Shown: piece by piece, positions 28,796 through 38,462 of the stretch
Layout: the number at the start of each line of letters is the position of its first letter
How positions within the stretch are numbered: position 1 is the first letter of the stretch
NCBI RefSeq assembly: GCF_029690045.1
Contig: NZ_CP121464.1
Location: forward strand, 5,394,001 to 5,458,000
Direction: 5' to 3'
DNA: 64,000 bases
DNA from: Janthinobacterium rivuli
GTDB lineage: Bacteria > Pseudomonadota > Gammaproteobacteria > Burkholderiales > Burkholderiaceae_D
Position numbers and translations under genes: made by a program
Notes under the pieces: model-generated
Told to the model about the DNA's origin: nothing
The model's database searches: none
Seen by the model: only the letters and a program-made list of their open reading frames with translations

Positions 28796-29707
28796 ATGAA
28801 CCTTGAACTGCGCCAGCTGCGCTATTTCGTCACCGTCGCCGAGGAATTGCACTTCGGCCGCGCCGCCGCGCGCCTGCACATGACGCAGCCGCCCCTGTCG
28901 CAAACCATCATGGCCCTGGAAGAACTGCTGGGTGCGCCGCTGTTCGTGCGCACCCGGCGCGAGGTGCAACTGACGCCGGCCGGCACGGCCCTGCTGCCCG
29001 AGGCGCGCCGGCTGCTGGCGCAGGCGCAGGATTTATCCGCGCTGGTGCTGCGGGCCGCGCAGGGCGAGGCGGGGCGTCTGAGCCTGGCCTTCGTTTCGTC
29101 AGCCGACTACAGCGTGCTGCCGCCGCTGCTGCGCGCTTATCAGACGGCTTACCCGCAAGTGCAGATCGCGCTGCAGGAAGCCACCTCGGACCTGCAGCTC
29201 GATGAATTGCTGGCCGGGCGCACGGATGCGGGCCTGTTGATCCCGCCGCTGCCCGAAAAGGCGAAAGGGGACCTCGACTACCTGCCCGTGCTGGCCGAAC
29301 CACTGGTGCTGGCCGCGCCGTCCGGCCTCGACATATTCAATGCGCCGGGACCCGTGCGCCTGCGCGACGTGCCGCCCCTGCCCCTGATCATTTTCCCGCG
29401 CGCCATTTCTCCCGCCCTGCACGACGCCATCCTCGGCGTATTCCGCGCGGCCGGCATCACGCCGCAGATCGGCCAGGAAGCGATCCAGATGCAAACCATC
29501 GTCAGCCTCGTCTCGGCTGGCATGGGCATCGCGCTTGTGCCACAATCGGTATCGAATCTGATGCGCCCCGGCGTAGAATACAGGCCGCTGCAGGACGCCA
29601 CGCCGCTGGTGGAAACGGGCCTGGCCTGGCGCCGCGACAATCCGTCCGCCGTGCTGCAAGGTTTCCTGGCGCTGCTGCGCAAGCAGTTCAGCGCGACCAC
29701 CGATTAA
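28796..29707 (+). CDS. LysR-family transcriptional regulator
   Basis: A 303-residue LysR protein of the BenM/CatM-like group. MNLELRQLRYFVTVAEELHFGRAAARLHMTQPPLSQTI is the helix-turn-helix region, followed by the LysR effector domain. The start at 28796 is the family start; METHMN at 28784 is possible. It lies 174 bp from the divergent ilvD gene, so it might sense a pathway intermediate, but the family does not specify this. Confidence 0.9.
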   Translation: MNLELRQLRYFVTVAEELHFGRAAARLHMTQPPLSQTIMALEELLGAPLFVRTRREVQLTPAGTALLPEARRLLAQAQDLSALVLRAAQGEAGRLSLAFVSSADYSVLPPLLRAYQTAYPQVQIALQEATSDLQLDELLAGRTDAGLLIPPLPEKAKGDLDYLPVLAEPLVLAAPSGLDIFNAPGPVRLRDVPPLPLIIFPRAISPALHDAILGVFRAAGITPQIGQEAIQMQTIVSLVSAGMGIALVPQSVSNLMRPGVEYRPLQDATPLVETGLAWRRDNPSAVLQGFLALLRKQFSATTD

Positions 29708-29786
29708 ATTAAGTGGCCGCTAAGGCAAAAAACCGCCAGCGCCCCCATACTACGCAACCTTGGCTTTAAACAAAGAAAGAAACCCC

Positions 29787-30617
29787 ATGCTGATACACCC
29801 GATGCCCGACCCGATAGCCATCCAGATCGGCCCGCTCGCCGTGCACTGGTACGGCCTGATGTATGTGCTGGCCTTCGCCCTGTTCATTATCCTGGGCAGA
29901 GTGCGCATCAAGCAGCCGCATATCGCCGTGCTGGGCTGGAAGAAGGAAGACCTCGATGACATGCTGTTCTACGGCATGCTGGGCGTGGTGATCGGCGGGC
30001 GCCTGGGCGAAGTGCTGTTCTACCGTCCCGAATACTTCATGCACAATCCGCTCGAAATCTTCATGGTCTGGCATGGCGGCATGTCCTTCCATGGCGGCTT
30101 CCTCGGCGTCATCCTGGCCATGTATCTGTGGAGCCGCAAGGCGGGCCGCAATCTGTTCGACGTGCTCGACTTCATCGCGCCGCTGGTGCCGCTCGGCTAC
30201 GCGGCCGGCCGCCTGGGCAACTTCATCAATGCCGAACTGCCGGGCCGCATCGCGCCGGACACCCTGCCGTGGGCCATGCAGTGGCCGGGCATTCCGTATC
30301 CCGTGCACCCGTCGCCGCTCTACCAGATGCTGGTCGATGGCATCCTGGTGTTCATCATCCTGTGGCTGTTTGCGCGCAAGCAGCGTCCGCGCATGGCCGT
30401 GGGCGCCATGTTCACCCTGCTGTACGGCTGCGCGCGCTTCTTCACGGAATACTTCCGCACGCCGGACTGGGAAGTCGTGTGGCTGGGCGTGCCGATCACG
30501 TCGGGCCAGATGCTGTCCCTGCCGATGATCATCGGCGCCATCGCGCTGCTGGTGTGGGCGTATAAAAGCCAGGTAATGGGCACGCCGCCCACCAAGGCCC
30601 GCCCGGCAAACACGTAA
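29787..30617 (+). CDS. lgt: Prolipoprotein diacylglyceryl transferase
   Basis: A 276-residue inner membrane enzyme that adds diacylglycerol to the lipobox cysteine of prolipoproteins. The family signature GRLGNFINAELPGR is visible (about residues 138-151), along with HGGMSFHGGFLG and seven predicted membrane helices. The start at 29787 (MLIHPMPDPIAIQIGPLAVHW) matches the family; the frame from 29760 is longer. It is likely a single gene. Confidence 0.96.
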   Translation: MLIHPMPDPIAIQIGPLAVHWYGLMYVLAFALFIILGRVRIKQPHIAVLGWKKEDLDDMLFYGMLGVVIGGRLGEVLFYRPEYFMHNPLEIFMVWHGGMSFHGGFLGVILAMYLWSRKAGRNLFDVLDFIAPLVPLGYAAGRLGNFINAELPGRIAPDTLPWAMQWPGIPYPVHPSPLYQMLVDGILVFIILWLFARKQRPRMAVGAMFTLLYGCARFFTEYFRTPDWEVVWLGVPITSGQMLSLPMIIGAIALLVWAYKSQVMGTPPTKARPANT

Positions 30618-30771
30618 CACCGCTGCTTCCCCGGTGGCGCGCCAGGCAGGTGCGCCACTATCTCCTTCCGCAACATTTCCCTCGACACAATAAAATTTCC
30701 TAGTGGAATAGACTTGCTGTTGACATATCGGTATCATCGTTTCAACGTGCCGCCACCGGGGATGCCTTGCC

Positions 30772-32268
30772 ATGCTGCCTGCCGGACAAAAACTGAGGTA
30801 CTCGATTGCGCTGGGCGCCGGCTATGTGCTGGCCCAGCTGGCCTTGACGGCGTGGGCCGGCGCACGCGCGCCCTGGGTCAGCTATGCGTTCAGCATCGTC
30901 GCGCCCCTGCTGGCGCTGGCCGCCTGTTGCCGCTGCGCCTATGTCAGCGCGGCAGGCGCGGCCAGGACAGGCTGGGCCCTGTTCGCCGTGGCCATGCTGT
31001 TCTGGAGCACCGGCATGATATTGTCGGCCTGGCAGGACCTGAGCGGCCAAGTGGCTTCCGACGCCACGTATTTTTCCGATTTCGCCTATTTCATGTACGG
31101 CGCGCCCCTGCTGCTGGCCATGTCGTCCGTGACGCACGAGCATCCCTCGCGCACCTTGCAATGGCTCGACGCCGTACAGGTGCTGCTGGCGGCCTACCTG
31201 GCCTATACGGCCATCTTTTCCGTGTCGCCCTTCGACCAGCGCTCGATCGCGCCGATTCCCGCCAGTCTGCTGGTGCTGACCTACAACGTGGAAAACCTGG
31301 CCCTGGCCTGCTGCGCCTCGCTGCGCCTGCTGGCGCACCGCCGCGATGGCGGGCAAGGCCGCTTTTACCTGCTGCTGGCGGTGTTCTTATGGTGCTATGC
31401 GGGCTGCGCGGCCACGTATAACTATCTGACTTTGCATGGCGCGACCGAAGCCTGGAGCGAGGTGCTGCCCAGCCTGCCCTTCCTGATCCTGGTGCTGCTG
31501 TCCATGCGCGTCACGGCGGCGCGGTCCGGTGCGGAAAGCGCACAGGCGCAGCAGACCCCGCAAAAGCTGACCCTGCTGATCGACAATTTCAGTCCCATCC
31601 TCTTTACGGCCGCCTTGCTGGGCCTGGGCTTTGCCGTCATGCGCGCGCATTTCTACCTGGCGGCGGCGTCGCTGTTCGTCGCGCTGCTGGTCCACGCGCT
31701 GCGCTCGGCCACCCTGCAAAGCCGCTACATGCAAAGCGAACTGGCCTTGCGTGCGGCGCATGACAAACTGGAAAAGCTGTCGCTGACGGATGGTTTGACG
31801 GGCATCGCCAACCGGCGCTGCTTCGACCAGACATTGCAGCTGGAATGGCAGCGCGCCGCGCGCAACCATCAGGGGCTGGCGCTGCTGATCATCGATATCG
31901 ATTTCTTCAAAAGCCTCAACGATACCTTCGGCCACCCGTATGGCGACGCCTGCCTGGTGCGGATCGCGGCCGCCCTGCATTCCGCGCTGCCGCGCGCCAG
32001 CGACCTGGCGGCCCGCTTCGGCGGCGAAGAGTTTGCCGCCATCCTGCCCGCCACCGATGGCGACGGCGCGCTGGCGGTGGCGCACAAGATGCAGGAGGCG
32101 ATCGCCGCGGCCGCCATCGTCCACGCGCCGTCGCGCGGCGGCCTGGTAACGGCCAGCATCGGCCTGGCCTTGCATGACGCAGGACAGACGCCGGAACAAT
32201 TGCTGGCCGCCGCCGACCAGGCCCTGTACCGGGCCAAGCAGAATGGCCGCAACCGGGTCGAGGCTTAG
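30772..32268 (+). CDS. Membrane diguanylate cyclase (GGDEF)
   Basis: A 498-residue protein: about ten hydrophobic helices in residues 15-310, a short coiled coil, then a GGDEF domain (about 335-495). The active site reads GGEEF, and the inhibitory I-site RASD lies five residues upstream, so the enzyme should make cyclic di-GMP from two GTP with feedback control. LLIIDIDFFKSLNDTFGH is the metal/nucleotide part. The membrane region does not match a sensor I know. It overlaps the EVE gene tail to tail by 4 bp. Confidence 0.9.
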   Translation: MLPAGQKLRYSIALGAGYVLAQLALTAWAGARAPWVSYAFSIVAPLLALAACCRCAYVSAAGAARTGWALFAVAMLFWSTGMILSAWQDLSGQVASDATYFSDFAYFMYGAPLLLAMSSVTHEHPSRTLQWLDAVQVLLAAYLAYTAIFSVSPFDQRSIAPIPASLLVLTYNVENLALACCASLRLLAHRRDGGQGRFYLLLAVFLWCYAGCAATYNYLTLHGATEAWSEVLPSLPFLILVLLSMRVTAARSGAESAQAQQTPQKLTLLIDNFSPILFTAALLGLGFAVMRAHFYLAAASLFVALLVHALRSATLQSRYMQSELALRAAHDKLEKLSLTDGLTGIANRRCFDQTLQLEWQRAARNHQGLALLIIDIDFFKSLNDTFGHPYGDACLVRIAAALHSALPRASDLAARFGGEEFAAILPATDGDGALAVAHKMQEAIAAAAIVHAPSRGGLVTASIGLALHDAGQTPEQLLAAADQALYRAKQNGRNRVEA

Positions 32269-32729
32269 CTTCCCAGCTTGCCGGTAATGACTTTCCATTG
32301 CGCCGGCGTCACGGGCGTGATCGACAGCCGGCTGCCCTTCTTGAGCAGCAGCATGTCTTCCAGTTCCGGCATCTGGCGCATCTCGGACAGGGGCAGCAGC
32401 GCCGTCTTCTTCACGCCGCGCACGTCGACGCTGATCCAGCGCGGTTGTTCTGGCGTGGCTTTCGGGTCGAAGTATTTGCCGCCCTCTTCAAACTGGCTGT
32501 GATCGGGATAGGCGCCGCTGGCCACTTCGGCCACGCCCGCCACGCCCGGCTGCGGGCAACTCGAGTGATAGAACAGCACGCCATCGCCCGGCCGCATGCC
32601 ATCGCGCATGAAGTTGCGCGCCTGGTAATTGCGCACACCAAACCACGGCATGGTGTGCTGCGGCGCGGCCATCAGGTCGTCGATGCTCACTTCATCGGGT
32701 TCGGACTTCATCAGCCAGTATTGTTTCAT
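32265..32729 (-). CDS. EVE-domain protein
   Basis: A 154-residue single-domain protein (MKQYWLMKSEPDEVSIDDL.. VLFYHSSC.. GVAGVAEV). The EVE fold is related to PUA/YTH and binds modified bases in DNA or RNA. Proteins of this size are common near zapA and 6S RNA genes in betaproteobacteria. Substrate unknown. It is downstream of the 6S RNA on the same strand. Confidence 0.93.
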   Translation of the reverse strand: MKQYWLMKSEPDEVSIDDLMAAPQHTMPWFGVRNYQARNFMRDGMRPGDGVLFYHSSCPQPGVAGVAEVASGAYPDHSQFEEGGKYFDPKATPEQPRWISVDVRGVKKTALLPLSEMRQMPELEDMLLLKKGSRLSITPVTPAQWKVITGKLGS

Positions 32730-32757
32730 GCAGACTCCGTATCAAAGCGACAGGCGT

Positions 32758-32794
32758 AAAAAAACGGTTGCGCATCATTGCTGCAACCGTTTTT
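32758..32794 (-). terminator. Rho-independent terminator after the 6S RNA
   Basis: Stem CGGTTGC / GCAACCG (32765-32771, 32783-32789) with an 11-nt loop, flanked by A and T runs that make it usable on both strands. It follows the 6S RNA on the minus strand. Confidence 0.8.
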
Positions 32795-32808
32795 CGTTTT
32801 CTTTCAAA

Positions 32809-32985
32809 TTGGGCCCCGCCTGTGCCGCTATGCCGGCATCCCGAACCAAACGGTTCAAGGTGGTCACGTTAGTTCAATTTCGGGTTCGTCGAACGAGCGA
32901 CGCTCACTCCCATCAAACAAAATTCGCAACCGATGCGCATAAATGGTTCAAGGAATATATGGCAATCGCGAACACCGCAGGGTAG
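32809..32985 (-). ncRNA. ssrS: 6S RNA
   Basis: About 177 nt with the long hairpin layout of 6S RNA, which binds the sigma-70 holoenzyme in stationary phase. The 5' side (CUACCCUGCGGUGUUCGCGA) can fold with the 3' side (AGCGGCACAGGCGGGGCCC) into the closing stem. The 3' half contains CACCTTGAACCGTTTGGTTC, matching the 6S core of E. coli (CACCUUGAACCAAGGGUUC), and the 5' half has CCTTGAACC. Gene order zapA-ssrS is conserved. A -10-like TAAACT (32991-32996) and TTGCGA (33013-33018) lie upstream, so the 5' end is near 32985, give or take a few bases. Confidence 0.85.
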
Positions 32986-33040
32986 ACCCAAGTTTACTCC
33001 TTTGCTCGCGCATCGCAAAGACAAATCGTCGCGTGCACGC

Positions 33041-33352
33041 TTAAAAAAGGTTTTCCTGGGGCGTCAAGGCGCTATCCAATACCGTGTGCATGGCCGAGAT
33101 TTTCTGCTTCACTTCCAGTATCGTCAATTCCGACAGCGGACCTTGCGGCGACTTCACGGAGAGGAATTCGGCGGCCACGCCCAGGGCGGCCAGCACGGCG
33201 ATGCGGTCGTTACCCTTGACCTTGCCCGCGTCGCGGATGGCTTTCATTTTGCTATCGAGATAGATCGCCGCTTCGCGCAGCGCGCGCTCTTCGCCGTCGC
33301 GGCACACCATGCTGTAGGACTGGCCCATGATATTGACATCGACACGCGGCAT
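33041..33352 (-). CDS. zapA: Cell division protein ZapA
   Basis: A 103-residue FtsZ-bundling protein: N-terminal globular part (VDVNIMGQSYSMVCRDGEERALREAA) and a C-terminal coiled coil (about 50-90). It stabilises the Z-ring. The start overlaps the stop of the zapB-like gene by one base, showing translational coupling, and the 6S RNA follows. Confidence 0.95.
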   Translation of the reverse strand: MPRVDVNIMGQSYSMVCRDGEERALREAAIYLDSKMKAIRDAGKVKGNDRIAVLAALGVAAEFLSVKSPQGPLSELTILEVKQKISAMHTVLDSALTPQENLF

Positions 33353-33615
33353 TACGCTTCCTTCTCGTTCTCGGCAATATAGGCGCCCGCTTCCGAAGCG
33401 GCTTGCTCCAGGCCAGCTTGCACCAGTTCGGGAATTTTTTCCAGCAACGCTTCCACCCGCTCCTGCGCTTCGCGCATGCGTTGCACATACAGGGCGTTGT
33501 CGGCGGCCAGCGCGGCATTGTCCTTGCGCAGTTGCGCGTTTTCACGGCGCAGCGCATGGGTCATTTCGGCCAGCAGGCCTATTTTGTCGGATAATTCGTT
33601 GAATTCGGAAATCAT
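33352..33615 (-). CDS. ZapB-like coiled-coil protein upstream of zapA
   Basis: An 87-residue protein, almost entirely coiled coil (MISEFNELSDKIGLLAEMTHALRRENAQLRKDNAAL..). This family always precedes zapA in this group and is treated as a ZapB-like division factor. The start at 33615 is preferred to 33675, which adds a non-helical tail. It is coupled to zapA. Confidence 0.85.
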   Translation of the reverse strand: MISEFNELSDKIGLLAEMTHALRRENAQLRKDNAALAADNALYVQRMREAQERVEALLEKIPELVQAGLEQAASEAGAYIAENEKEA

Positions 33616-33771
33616 GCCGCCACTATAGGGCGGACGCTCCATGGGCGTCAATCGAATCACGCCGCTGTCACACATATTTACATCAATGCAGGGCAGTTGG
33701 CGGACAATACACGCTTTTTCCGGCGCTTTTCGCCAAGTGCGCGCATCCGCCGGCGCAGCGATGGCAGCGTT

Positions 33772-34518
33772 TTACTCGTCGACGTAATCGGGTTCGATAT
33801 CGAGACCGCCATAGCGGTTTTCGCAAGAGCGGCGCGTCAACTCCTGCTTGCCGCTCTTGCCGTCAAGCACCATCGTCAGGTCGCGGCAAGTACGGCTGTA
33901 GCTGCCAGGTTTGGCGTCCGTGCCCGAAGGCGTCAGGCGCACTGCCAGTGGCACCGCGTTGCCCAGGCCCTTGTTGCTCCACTGGCGGCTCTTGCCATCC
34001 TCTTCATCTTTCAAGGTGCGCACGGCGGCCTTCAGCAACGATGCTTGTTCTTGTGCATTCAGCCTGGCGATGGTGACGTCGGACAGGAAAGGCGGATACA
34101 CGACGGGCGCCGGATCCTTGCCCTGCACATCCCATTTCCCGCTGTTCTGCGAACAGGTGCGGCGGCTCAGGTCCTGCGACTTGCCGCCCGCCGTGACGAT
34201 GAATTTCAGGTCGCGGCACACATGCGCCTTCAAACTGTGCTCCGTCATGCCGGAATTGCTGAAGTTATACGTGACTTTGACCATCACGCCGCGGTCGCCG
34301 CCGTTGTCCCACACGTGCGCTTCCTGGTCGTCGTCGTCCTTGTTCAAGTCCTTGAACAAATCGCCCAGCAGCCTGTCTTTTTCCTGCGGCGTCAGGGTCG
34401 CCACGGTGATCTCGTCGGCGATGGTGGGCGTTTGCGCGGCGGCATTGCCCAGGCAGGCGAGGCCGATGAGGGTAGCGCCCAGCAGGCGCAGCGCGGAGCG
34501 GGAAGGCGGAAATGGCAT
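33772..34518 (-). CDS. Secreted protein with two surface-antigen-like repeats
   Basis: A 248-residue exported protein. The signal peptide ends LGNAAAQ. The body has two similar halves: CRDLKFIVTAGGKSQDLSRRTC..GKWD (about 100-135) and CRDLTMVLDGKSGKQELTRRSC..GGLD (about 205-240), each with a Cys pair. These resemble the C-terminal Cys-containing block of the 17-kDa surface antigen family (CREY..TIGGK..GTAC..DGSW). The repeat is seen; the relation is inferred from the pattern. Function unknown. Not near an operon partner. Confidence 0.7.
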   Translation of the reverse strand: MPFPPSRSALRLLGATLIGLACLGNAAAQTPTIADEITVATLTPQEKDRLLGDLFKDLNKDDDDQEAHVWDNGGDRGVMVKVTYNFSNSGMTEHSLKAHVCRDLKFIVTAGGKSQDLSRRTCSQNSGKWDVQGKDPAPVVYPPFLSDVTIARLNAQEQASLLKAAVRTLKDEEDGKSRQWSNKGLGNAVPLAVRLTPSGTDAKPGSYSRTCRDLTMVLDGKSGKQELTRRSCENRYGGLDIEPDYVDE

Positions 34519-34757
34519 GGCGTTCTTTCTCGTGCAAGTAGTCATATGTGGCGATATTGATATGCAATTACAATCATCTTATCAAATTCCATAGTGAAAC
34601 TCTGTTTCCTGTGCGTACAGGAACGGCCCCTCTCCGGACGGCATGCTAGAGTCGCGCCTGTTGCTGACGCCCGGGAAGTTGGCTTGCGCCAGCGCAAACC
34701 CTGCGTAAATGCAGGCTGCGCAGAACGTCTATGTATATCTTCCCGGAGAATAAGCCC

Positions 34758-34812
34758 TTGAATAAGCCCCCTACCGTCCCTATAATTAGCACTCGTTAGT
34801 AGAGAGTGCTAA
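34758..34812 (+). promoter_or_regulatory. groESL promoter with CIRCE operator
   Basis: TTGAAT (34758-34763), 17 bp, TATAAT (34781-34786) is a full sigma-70 promoter. The CIRCE inverted repeat TTAGCACTC (34786-34794), 9 bp, GAGTGCTAA (34804-34812) overlaps the start point and is the binding site of the repressor HrcA. The -35 region CTTGAA also resembles a sigma-32 -35 element. The leader from here to the groES start is about 240 nt and contains no ORF I trust. Confidence 0.95.
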
Positions 34813-35052
34813 CAAACTCTTTCGTAGTAATCCTCAGGACTGATGGTGCTTGCCAGACCACTGCAGGGAACGCTACGCGGCGGGCGACGCCGCGATGCAC
34901 CACTGCCGGATACAGGCAAGGACAGGATGACATGGGGTTTGCTTGACCGTTGCGGGCTGCTTTCAACGGCGGTCACTGAAAGCAGGCCTGGCGCTGTGCC
35001 AGGCATGTATTCATTTAGCAACACCTATCCATTGAACTTTAAGGAGTTTTGT

Positions 35053-35343
35053 ATGAATCTGCGCCCATTGAACGATCGCGTCATCGTCAAACGCCTCGAC
35101 CAGGAAACCAAAACTGCGTCCGGCCTCATCATTCCTGATGCAGCTGCTGAAAAACCGGATCAAGGCGAAGTCCTTGCCGTAGGCAATGGCAAGATTCTCG
35201 ACGACGGCAAAGTCCGTCCTCTGGATGTCAAAGTGGGCGACCGCGTCCTGTTCGGCAAGTACGCCGGCCAAACCGTCAAAGTTGACGGCGATGAGCTGCT
35301 GGTCATGCGCGAAGAAGACATCATGGCGATCGTCGTCAAGTAA
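35053..35343 (+). CDS. groES: Co-chaperonin GroES
   Basis: A 96-residue 10-kDa chaperonin. [15 protein letters not shown], the mobile loop [12 protein letters not shown] and the [17 protein letters not shown] end are all typical. A strong AAGGAG ribosome site is 7 bp upstream. It caps GroEL rings. First gene of groES-groEL, 50 bp before groEL. Confidence 0.98.
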   Translation: MNLRPLNDRVIVKRLDQETKTASGLIIPDAAAEKPDQGEVLAVGNGKILDDGKVRPLDVKVGDRVLFGKYAGQTVKVDGDELLVMREEDIMAIVVK

Positions 35344-35360
35344 TTGTTTCCACGTTGTAG

Positions 35361-37043
<1,683 letters not shown>

Positions 37044-37141
37044 TGTCCGGCATCCCCGCGCGCAGGCGACGGCGCGCAGGGATGCATACGCTGGGGAGAC
37101 ACAGCAGACCAAAAGCTGCCTTTCCCTCCCCGGCAGCCCCG

Positions 37142-37174
37142 AAAAGCTATCTTCTACGGAAGGTAGCTTTTTTT
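37142..37174 (+). terminator. Rho-independent terminator of groESL
   Basis: Stem AAGCTAtCTTC / GAAGgTAGCTT with a 4-nt loop followed by seven T, about 100 bp past groEL. Confidence 0.88.
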
Positions 37175-37273
37175 CGCCTGTTGGCCTGTTGATTTGGCAA
37201 GCCCGGCGATTGCCCGCCTGTGCGTTTTGCTTTAGCATGGCCGCCATCGTCCCTCTTTCTCACGCCCACCATC

Positions 37274-37750
37274 ATGCCGCCACGCGCCTCCTCTTCCAGA
37301 ACCACCATCATCGCCGGCATCCTGGCCGGCTTGCTGGCCGCCGGGCTAGTCGCTTTTTACATGCACCAGCAGTCCGCGCCGCACGAGGGCAATGCCCCGG
37401 CCGCGAGCAGCAACGCGGCGGCGCCAGAGCAGAACGCGCGCGCCGTCGATGCCTTGCTGGCTTTGCCGGAAATCAAGGCCTGGTCGGCGCATATCGAAAA
37501 GGCTTCGGGCGGCCGCGCGCACGGCGCCGTGATGGAAACGTCGCCCGAGACGCGCCTCGTCGATGGCGTCGCCAGCTACCAGCTGAGCTTTTTCGAAAGC
37601 ACGCCCGATGCGGCGCACCGCTGGGAAAGTTTCGTCGTCACGCCCGATGGCAAGCGCATCCTCGTTGACGACATCGTCAGCGGCGACCTGATCAGCCTGG
37701 AACAATGGCGCAAGGACAACGCGCCCATGCAGCGCGTCGCCACGCAGTAA
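37274..37750 (+). CDS. Membrane-anchored hypothetical protein
   Basis: A 158-residue protein with one N-terminal transmembrane helix (about 9-30: TIIAGILAGLLAAGLVAFYM), an Ala-rich linker and a periplasmic domain (VDALLALPEIKAWSAHIEKASGG.. FESTPDAAHRWESFVVTPDGKRILVDDI). This resembles small PepSY-like or lipoprotein-type domains, but I cannot name it. The start at 37274 is chosen because it puts the helix near the N-terminus; no strong ribosome site is seen. Function unknown. Confidence 0.6.
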   Translation: MPPRASSSRTTIIAGILAGLLAAGLVAFYMHQQSAPHEGNAPAASSNAAAPEQNARAVDALLALPEIKAWSAHIEKASGGRAHGAVMETSPETRLVDGVASYQLSFFESTPDAAHRWESFVVTPDGKRILVDDIVSGDLISLEQWRKDNAPMQRVATQ

Positions 37751-37810
37751 CTACGCCGGCGTTGTAGCGCAAGCTTTACTTTCTGGCATCAAAGCCCGAT
37801 ACTCGCCCAC

Positions 37811-38380
37811 ATGCCCGTCATCACTGTCCGCCCCCTCACGCCAGACGACGCCAGCGCCTACCGCGCGCTGCGCCTGGCCGGCATCGCCGAATTGCCCGCC
37901 GCCTTCTGCACCACGCAGGCGGCGGAAAGCGGCTTGCCGCTGGCACAGATAGCCGAGCGCTTGCGCGCCACCTCGCACCAAATAATATTTGGCGCTTTCA
38001 ATGAAGAACAATTGATCGGCATGGCCGGCCTGCGCCGCGAGCCGATTGCCGTCGTGCATGACAAGGCCAGTCTGTGGAGCGTGTACGTGGCGCCGCAGGC
38101 GCGCGGGTGCGGTGCGGGACGGCAACTGGTGCAGGCGGCCATTGCACACGCCTGCAGCGTGCCCGAACTGGCCCGCGTGCGCCTGGCCGTGGCGCAGGAC
38201 AACCATGCGGCATTGACCCTGTACCTGGCTTGCGGCTTTACCCTGGAGGACCGTCCCGCGGCGGATGGCATGCTGCATATGCAGCTGTTGCTGCCCCGCC
38301 CGGTTCGTGCAAGTGCCATTGCAAGTGCCGAAAGTAATGTCTTTATGAAAATCAATACCTTACAAATCCCTGCGAAATAG
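37811..38380 (+). CDS. GNAT-family N-acetyltransferase
   Basis: A 189-residue GNAT protein. The acetyl-CoA loop appears as LWSVYVAPQARGCGAGRQLVQAAIAHA (about 92-118), a Q/RxxGxG/A variant RGCGAG. The C-terminal about 30 residues after RPV are extra. Substrate unknown. The start at 37811 is natural (MPVITVRPLTPDDA). Confidence 0.85.
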   Translation: MPVITVRPLTPDDASAYRALRLAGIAELPAAFCTTQAAESGLPLAQIAERLRATSHQIIFGAFNEEQLIGMAGLRREPIAVVHDKASLWSVYVAPQARGCGAGRQLVQAAIAHACSVPELARVRLAVAQDNHAALTLYLACGFTLEDRPAADGMLHMQLLLPRPVRASAIASAESNVFMKINTLQIPAK

Positions 38381-38462
38381 CGGACAGGCCGTTTTTTCTG
38401 TTGCAAGCAAACGCGGCAGGCCTTAGCATCGCGGCTTACAAAAAAAACTTGGGGGAGAGCCA

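Noticed and set aside
34843..35052. Extension of groES to an ATG at 34843
   Set aside because: The 70 extra residues do not belong to GroES, and the real ATG at 35053 has a perfect AAGGAG site.
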